A DNA stretch of 64,000 bases from Patiriisocius marinus (GTDB taxonomy: Bacteria > Bacteroidota > Bacteroidia > Flavobacteriales > Flavobacteriaceae): positions 124,001 through 188,000 of the forward strand of contig NZ_BKCG01000006.1 of NCBI RefSeq assembly GCF_008974325.1, written 5' to 3'. The notes under the pieces are model-generated. The model ran no database searches and had not been told where the DNA came from. It saw only the letters and a list, made by a program, of their open reading frames with translations. This document shows, in pieces, positions 59,570 to 64,000 of this stretch. A program made the translations under genes and the position numbers. Each line of letters begins with the position of its first letter. Position 1 is the stretch's first letter.

Positions 59570-60350
59570 CTTTTATTGATTTTATTTCGAAGGTACTCCC
59601 TTCTCCTATTTTACTATAAATACCTAATGTTGCTTTTAATATTGCAGCTCTACTCTCTATATTTTGTAATCCAATACCCGAAATCTTCTCAGTTCGTTCA
59701 GTATTAAATCCTACACCATTATCTCTGAAAATAAGCTCAAAGCCTGGATTTAAATTTTTCATTTCAATATTAACTTGTGAAGCTCCGCCATGTCTAATAG
59801 CATTATTAAAGAGCTCTTGAACTATTCTAAAAATATGCAAACTATCATCTAATGAGATATCAGGCAAATCCTGTATTGTATGATGTATTTGTACTTTATT
59901 CGTTTTTAAAAAGTCTTCTACTAATTCCTCTAAAGCTACTTGTAAACCAAATTTATCCAGCACTGGCGGCAGTAAATCGTGCGCTATCCTTCGGGCGCTT
60001 TCTAAAATATTTGTTGTAATATTTAATATGTGATTTAAAGATGTTAGTTGATCTTCAGAATGTCTATCATCCTCAATTAACAAGTTAGTTGTAAGGCTTA
60101 CTAGATTTAACTTTGAACTAATTGCATCGTGCATATCTTGTGCAATACGCTGTCGTTCTTCTTCTTGTGTTGAAATTATCGCTTTAAGAACGTCTTTTTG
60201 ATTATTTAACTGCATTTCTATTTTTGATAACTGCTCTGCAACTATTCGTTTTCTTGAATAGAAAAAGAATAGCATCAACCCTGTTGTAAGAAGCACTGTA
60301 AACATAATCCCGTAAACGAGAAAAACAATTAGACTTTCTTGGCTTTCCAT
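59559..60350 (-). CDS. Membrane histidine kinase (HisKA_3 type)
   Basis: The 263-residue kinase has one N-terminal transmembrane helix (about 8-32), a short coiled-coil, and a HisKA_3 phosphorylation helix with H74 (RQRIAQDMHDAIS). A HATPase_c domain with the N box (LFNNAIRHGG) and G box (DNGVGFN) follows. All catalytic motifs are present, so the kinase looks active. With almost no external domain it probably senses through the preceding multi-pass membrane protein. It overlaps that gene by 22 bp and the regulator gene by 11 bp, indicating translational coupling. Confidence 0.9.
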   Translation of the reverse strand: MESQESLIVFLVYGIMFTVLLTTGLMLFFFYSRKRIVAEQLSKIEMQLNNQKDVLKAIISTQEEERQRIAQDMHDAISSKLNLVSLTTNLLIEDDRHSEDQLTSLNHILNITTNILESARRIAHDLLPPVLDKFGLQVALEELVEDFLKTNKVQIHHTIQDLPDISLDDSLHIFRIVQELFNNAIRHGGASQVNIEMKNLNPGFELIFRDNGVGFNTERTEKISGIGLQNIESRAAILKATLGIYSKIGEGSTFEIKSIKDEQ

Positions 60351-60994
60351 TTTGAAATATTAATTTTCCATTCAATAAAAATCACTATCTGTAATAAAAA
60401 ATAACTCACTACATTAATATCTGATATGTTACTGGTCGTTTCCTTACTTAGTATTTTATTATCAACATCATCTACTAATAGTGCGTAAAGCAAAAACACA
60501 AGGGAACTAATAGACAAATACACTAGTAATCCTCCACTAAAATATAAGTAATCCCCTTTATTACTTAATGAATTATATAGATGCATCATAATATATGCAA
60601 GTACTGGTATTGTAGCTATGAGTATTTCAGGAAGGTTGAAATAAGCAAAGTCCTCTGGCCAAATTAAATAATAAGCTAATAAAGTTATTAATACCAATAC
60701 TAATAATATGTTTACAACGTGTTTTTGTTTTTCAGTAAACAATGATTTATAAAAAAAAGATAAACAGACAAATTGAATAATTAAATAAACATGAAACAAA
60801 AAAAGATTATTCTCCCCTAAACTACTTAGATAAGATGAGACTAGTTGATTTGTACAAATTAAGGCTAAATAAATAGTCAAAATATTTAATGACCTTAATT
60901 TTTTAATATTATAGGCGCTATATAAATACAATAGCACATTTATCAACATTAATAATTCCCAAATAGAATCTACCAGTCCTAATAGTACTTTCAT
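60329..60994 (-). CDS. Multi-pass membrane protein, putative sensor in a two-component operon
   Basis: The 221-residue protein has about six to seven hydrophobic helices and a short basic C-terminus (NISKWKAKKV). Similarity to a named family was not recognised. It starts 3 bp after the small CPxxC protein and overlaps the histidine kinase by 22 bp. Because that kinase has little sensory domain of its own, a role as membrane sensor or partner is plausible but inferred. Confidence 0.75.
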   Translation of the reverse strand: MKVLLGLVDSIWELLMLINVLLYLYSAYNIKKLRSLNILTIYLALICTNQLVSSYLSSLGENNLFLFHVYLIIQFVCLSFFYKSLFTEKQKHVVNILLVLVLITLLAYYLIWPEDFAYFNLPEILIATIPVLAYIMMHLYNSLSNKGDYLYFSGGLLVYLSISSLVFLLYALLVDDVDNKILSKETTSNISDINVVSYFLLQIVIFIEWKINISKWKAKKV

Positions 60995-60997
60995 AAT

Positions 60998-61432
60998 TTA
61001 GTTATGATACAAAGAGCTATTTACATTACAAGTTTTAGGACAAGGTCTTCCAAAATCAAATGCTCCACTTCCAGATAAAGGAACTTGAGGTTCATCTTTA
61101 CTGTTTTTTACCTGATCTTGAAATTCTCCTTTTACATCTACTGTACCTACCATTACTAATTTTTCTTCCTCTTCCCCAGTAATACGATCTGGACCTATTG
61201 CCATATATGCTCTAATACCATAAACAGCAGGATTGCTATGAACCACAAGCCCACCTTTACCGTCACTTACTAATACCCCTATCTCTTCTAACAAACTTAA
61301 AAGATCTGTATTAGGAATTAAAAAAGCTTTAGAATGCGAAGGGTATTTTGTCTGCCACGCTTTTGTCCAATTTTCAGCATCATCAATTGGCACTCCATTT
61401 TTAGGTAATTTACTGTCTGAGTTAGTTGTCAT
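60998..61432 (-). CDS. Small uncharacterised protein with C-terminal CPxxC motif
   Basis: The 144-residue protein has no signal peptide or membrane segment. Landmarks are WTKAWQTKYP, the helix AFLIPNTDLLSLLEEIG, the strand pair GIRAYMAIGPD and EKLVMVGTVDV, and a C-terminal tail with CPKTC at 131-135. I recall similar short proteins (AF.I...L..LL, GIR.Y, L..VG, then CPxxC) as frequent in Bacteroidota and unnamed, but have no search to confirm. It is the first gene of the operon with the membrane protein, kinase and atypical regulator. Function unknown; the tail could bind metal or form a disulfide. Confidence 0.75.
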   Translation of the reverse strand: MTTNSDSKLPKNGVPIDDAENWTKAWQTKYPSHSKAFLIPNTDLLSLLEEIGVLVSDGKGGLVVHSNPAVYGIRAYMAIGPDRITGEEEEKLVMVGTVDVKGEFQDQVKNSKDEPQVPLSGSGAFDFGRPCPKTCNVNSSLYHN

Positions 61433-61728
61433 AATTATAATAATTTGTTGGTTAATTGTGACTCCAAGTTCTTAAAAATAACTCGTATAAAAAATTCAAT
61501 TATACAAATTAGGTATTTACACCTGATTGTACTTATAAAAGGTGATTTCTAGCTACTAAATATTGCACATTACAAAATAAAACCTTATCTTCTGTAAACC
61601 AAATGATTACAAAAAACAAGTAGTTATACCTATTGACATAAGCGTTTAAATTCGCTATTTATGCTAAGCACTAATTTGTACTATTACAGATATAACGGAA
61701 TAGCTATTTTTCAACTAACTATCCAATT

Positions 61729-61767
61729 AAAAGTCCTGATAACAAACATGTTATTGGGGCTTTTTTA
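61729..61767 (+). terminator. Orphan terminator 1
   Basis: AAAAGTCCTGATAAC pairs with GTTATTGGGGCTTTTTT (with G-T pairs) around ACAAACAT-type loop, followed by a T tract. Confidence 0.65.
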
Positions 61768-61779
61768 TTCTGAAATTTT

Positions 61780-61817
61780 AAACCGTCAATAACGCTAAGT
61801 TGTTGGCGGTTTTTTTA
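61780..61817 (+). terminator. Orphan terminator 2
   Basis: AAACCGTCAA and TTGGCGGTTT arms with a T7 tract, 13 bp after the first terminator. Confidence 0.7.
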
Positions 61818-61874
61818 ATACTTTTAAATTTTTGAAGAACACTTACAATCCTATTAATTAAATAAGCAACTTTC

Positions 61875-62225
61875 ATGTTACCATGGCATCAATATATCCT
61901 AGGTTTGATTTTTATAATCGCAGGAGCAAACCATTTTAGAACACCAAAAATTTACGAGCGCATTATGCCTCCATATATTCCATCGCCAAAATTAATGGTT
62001 CAAATAAGTGGAATTACAGAAATGCTAGCAGGATTTATTTTACTTAATTACAAAACTGCTGAAGCTGGAGCATGGATGATGATTTCCCAACTTGTTATTT
62101 TTTTATCTGTACATATATTTATGCTTCAAAATGAAAAAGCGGCAATGAAACTTCCTAAATGGATATTAATATTACGAATTCCTTTACAATTCGCTCTTAT
62201 ATATTGGGCATACCAATACACTTAA
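61875..62225 (+). CDS. DoxX-like membrane protein
   Basis: The 116-residue protein has four hydrophobic helices and the DoxX/MauE-like opening ILGLIFIIAGANHFRTPKIY followed by MPPYIPSP. It ends in a hydrophobic helix. It is probably a small redox- or quinone-linked membrane protein of unknown role. The AlkB-like gene begins 1 bp after its stop codon. Confidence 0.8.
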   Translation: MLPWHQYILGLIFIIAGANHFRTPKIYERIMPPYIPSPKLMVQISGITEMLAGFILLNYKTAEAGAWMMISQLVIFLSVHIFMLQNEKAAMKLPKWILILRIPLQFALIYWAYQYT

Positions 62226-62226
62226 T

Positions 62227-62838
62227 GTGAAATTATTAACCCCTCCAGAAAATATAGATTGTTGGCAGCTACCCATTCCAGATGCCGAAATTTTCTACTA
62301 TCCCAATTTTTATGAGCAAGTAAAGGCAAATGCACTTTTTAAAAAACTTTATGAGGAAACTCAATGGCAAGAAGACGATATTACAATTTTCGGAAAAACC
62401 TACAAGCAACCAAGATTAACAGCTCTTTACGGAAATAATGAAAAAGCGTATAAGTATTCTAATATTATAATGTTTCCGAAGAAATTTACTGAAACATTGC
62501 TTGAATTAAAGAATGATGTTGAAAAAGTAAGTCCTGAAAAATTTACATCTGTATTATTAAATCTATACAGAGATGGTAGCGATAGCAATGGCTGGCATAG
62601 CGATAATGAAAAGGAGTTGGGGAACCTCCCTTTCATAGCTTCACTTTCATTTGGGGCGAAAAGATCGTTTCAGTTAAAACATATAACTGTCGCTTCACAG
62701 CGATTTAAAATTGAATTAGCAAATGGAAGTTTAATTCTAATGGGAGGAGAAACTCAAAAAAATTATAAGCATCAACTCCCAAAGACGAAGCGCCCATTAA
62801 CGCAACGTATTAATTTGACTTTCAGAACTATTTATTAA
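62227..62838 (+). CDS. AlkB-like 2-oxoglutarate/Fe(II) dioxygenase
   Basis: AlkB-type enzymes remove alkyl groups from DNA or RNA bases by oxidative demethylation. The 203-residue protein starts at GTG 62227. It has the iron triad H124 and D126 (WHSDNEKELG) and H182 (YKHQLPK), then R194 and R200 (QRINLTFR) for 2-oxoglutarate. The nucleotide-flipping segment (PRLTALYG) is as in AlkB relatives of Bacteroidota. No Ada or O6-methyltransferase is adjacent. Its final 42 bases overlap the convergent membrane-protein gene. Confidence 0.88.
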   Translation: MKLLTPPENIDCWQLPIPDAEIFYYPNFYEQVKANALFKKLYEETQWQEDDITIFGKTYKQPRLTALYGNNEKAYKYSNIIMFPKKFTETLLELKNDVEKVSPEKFTSVLLNLYRDGSDSNGWHSDNEKELGNLPFIASLSFGAKRSFQLKHITVASQRFKIELANGSLILMGGETQKNYKHQLPKTKRPLTQRINLTFRTIY

Positions 62839-63201
62839 TTTATATCGTATACCTAATAAACAAACAAGCATACTCATTACTATAGTGTTATATATTAAAT
62901 GTGTTATAGACACGTCATCTATTACGCTACCAAAAGCCATAATTGATGTTATTATTAATGCTGTTAAAGATGCCTTATTGACGCCTATTTTAAAAACTAA
63001 TAGCGCTCCCAGAAAAAATTCTAAAAAAGGAAAAATACTAGCACTAATAATGAATAATTCTTGATTTATAGATTGGTTATAATCTATAAGTACTATATCT
63101 AGATATTCTCTAATAGAAAATATTCTATAAATACCGTGTAGCATTATTATTCCTCCTAAAATCACCCTTACAGTAAACTGTACATTTTTAAACTTTGCCA
63201 T
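62797..63201 (-). CDS. DoxX/MauE-like small membrane protein
   Basis: The 134-residue protein has about four hydrophobic helices and the opening FTVRVILGGIIMLHGIYRIF, similar to DoxX/MauE-type proteins. The last part is encoded antisense to the AlkB-like gene's 3' end (42 bp shared). Its C-terminal residues (NSSESQINTLR) are therefore constrained by the other gene. Function unknown. Confidence 0.65.
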   Translation of the reverse strand: MAKFKNVQFTVRVILGGIIMLHGIYRIFSIREYLDIVLIDYNQSINQELFIISASIFPFLEFFLGALLVFKIGVNKASLTALIITSIMAFGSVIDDVSITHLIYNTIVMSMLVCLLGIRYKLINSSESQINTLR

Positions 63202-63602
63202 AAAATTGATATAATTTAATAATTATTACAATTCAAGTGTAATGCCTTTTGCGACAAATATGTATACTGGAAATATTAATTATTGATATAAACTCAGTAA
63301 TAATAAAAGCGAGATTGTATCAAATAAAAAGTTCTTTCGTGGGGAGAAAAAAAGAGAACCAGCCCTTAAATCTACACAAATGTACAAACCAACAACATAC
63401 TAAACATCAGTCATTTATATTAATTTATTTCAAAAACAAAGGTTTTCGATGTAGTGCTATTTTTAGAATATTAAATGTCGTTAACTATCATATTAAAAGA
63501 TATTTTAGAACTAAAAATTATCAAAATAGATTTAAAAAAACTTATTTTTAATGTTTAACGTTTTGTAAATAAACATAAACAAATTAAAATCATACTTTTG
63601 AA
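63202..63602. other. 401-bp AT-rich intergenic region
   Basis: The divergent region between the 134-residue membrane protein and the TIGR03643 gene. A 100-codon TTG-initiated frame at 63249-63551 is K/I/N-rich without domains and is not counted as a gene. A perfect -7 box TACTTTTG lies at 63593-63600, only 2 bp before the next start codon. No other feature was seen. Confidence 0.5.
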
Positions 63603-63890
63603 ATGATGAAAAAAACAGTGGAACTTACAGATAGAGAAACAGACAGAATTATTGAAATGGCTTGGGAAGATAGAACAACTTTTGACGCTATAAAATTTCA
63701 GTTTGGACTTTCAGAAAAAGAAGTTATTAACCTAATGAGACGTGAGATGAAACTCTCTAGTTTTAAAATGTGGCGCGCAAGAGTTCAAGGAAGAAGCACT
63801 AAACATGAAAAATTACGTAGTGACGACGTAACACGTTTTAAGTGTAGTCGTCAAAAACAAATTACTCACAATAAAATTTCAAAAAGATAA
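63603..63890 (+). CDS. TIGR03643 family protein (DUF2805)
   Basis: The 95-residue basic protein begins MMKKTVELTDRETDRIIEMAWEDRT and continues with SFKMWRARVQGRSTKHEKL, the marks of the TIGR03643 family. The N-terminal part looks like a helix-turn-helix. In many bacteria the gene is beside cryptochrome/photolyase genes, but none is visible here. A -7 box at 63593-63600 is only 2 bp upstream of the first ATG, suggesting a leaderless or very short-leader mRNA, or initiation at the second ATG (63606). Confidence 0.88.
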   Translation: MMKKTVELTDRETDRIIEMAWEDRTTFDAIKFQFGLSEKEVINLMRREMKLSSFKMWRARVQGRSTKHEKLRSDDVTRFKCSRQKQITHNKISKR

Positions 63891-63900
63891 CGAGAATATC

Positions 63901-64000
63901 TTATCCGAAAATTTCGTTTAAAACACCTGCAAGACGAATACCAGCTTTTTGCAACTGGCTTCTTGCTACATTTACATATTGATAGCTGTAACGATATCCT
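63901..64000 (-). CDS. 3' end of a probable S1/P1 nuclease gene (partial)
   Basis: Only 33 codons are visible. The C-terminus reads YQYVNVARSQLQKAG then IRLAGVLNEIFG and a stop at 63901. An AGIRLAxxLNxIF ending is typical of bacterial S1/P1-type zinc nucleases. The rest of the gene lies beyond the window, so the call rests on this tail alone. Confidence 0.55.
   Translation of the reverse strand, partial: GYRYSYQYVNVARSQLQKAGIRLAGVLNEIFG

Larger units (their letters stand above)
61433..61874. other. 442-bp intergenic region between divergent units, with tandem terminators
   Basis: It must hold promoters for the signalling operon (minus) and the DoxX-like gene (plus). CACC...GGTG inverted sequence around 61515-61553 could be an operator. 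Two terminators at 61729-61767 and 61780-61817 face the plus strand, although no gene lies upstream on that strand. A near -7 box (TAATTTG) lies around 61672. A short non-coding transcript is possible. Confidence 0.45.

Noticed and set aside
63249-63551. 100-codon plus-strand frame
   Set aside because: TTG start, K/I/N-rich low-complexity composition and no domain; looks like chance in AT-rich spacer DNA.

Overview
The window is a low-GC stretch from a member of the Bacteroidota, almost certainly a marine-type Flavobacteriaceae. Evidence: Bacteroidota -7 promoter boxes (TAnnTTTG) in front of several genes, a menaquinone (men) cluster in the order usual for this group, five large secreted proteins that end in a type IX secretion (T9SS) sorting domain, and family-typical genes (TIGR03643 protein, short MenE, HSDR_N-type protein divergent from holA). 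No tRNA, rRNA, CRISPR array or insertion sequence was found.

Layout. 1-5.2 kb: two adjacent minus-strand von Willebrand A (vWA) surface proteins, each carrying a carboxypeptidase-regulatory domain and a TonB-receptor plug-like module but no barrel. They share an almost identical upstream region with 21-bp-phased direct repeats. 5.3-10.3 kb: minus-strand menaquinone cluster menA - metal-dependent hydrolase - menC - CPBP protease - menE. 10.5-13.9 kb: T9SS-exported choice-of-anchor I/Calx-beta protein. 14-28 kb: housekeeping genes (DoxX, holA, HSDR_N protein, two family 2 glycosyltransferases, OmpA lipoprotein, CrtI-like oxidoreductase, uvrB, small metallopeptidase, acyltransferase E2, recR, sodium:solute symporter, CoA-binding protein). 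28-32 kb: fabH-type synthase and htpG, separated by gene-poor DNA with several orphan hairpins.

32.4-57.9 kb: the most unusual region, a head-to-tail array of four giant T9SS cargo proteins on the plus strand. They are a propeller-like protein, an M36 metallopeptidase, a BspA-type repeat protein and an FG-GAP protein. Each ends in the same kind of cysteine-containing HYR-like repeats plus a sorting domain. The array also holds a decayed partial copy of the M36 gene with its promoter and preceding terminator, a 0.7-kb near-identical 3' segment shared by the last two genes, and a C8 tract one base before a start codon. It looks like a surface-protein locus remodelled by recombination.

58-64 kb: an RluA-type pseudouridine synthase; a tightly packed minus-strand operon (small CPxxC-ended protein, multi-pass membrane protein, histidine kinase, response regulator whose phospho-acceptor aspartate is leucine); then DoxX-like, AlkB-like, DoxX/MauE-like and TIGR03643 genes, and the 3' end of a probable S1/P1 nuclease gene.

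The two best candidates for something undescribed are the four-gene signalling operon (58.9-61.4 kb) and the recombining adhesin/peptidase array. All functions are inferred from reading the sequence without database searches.
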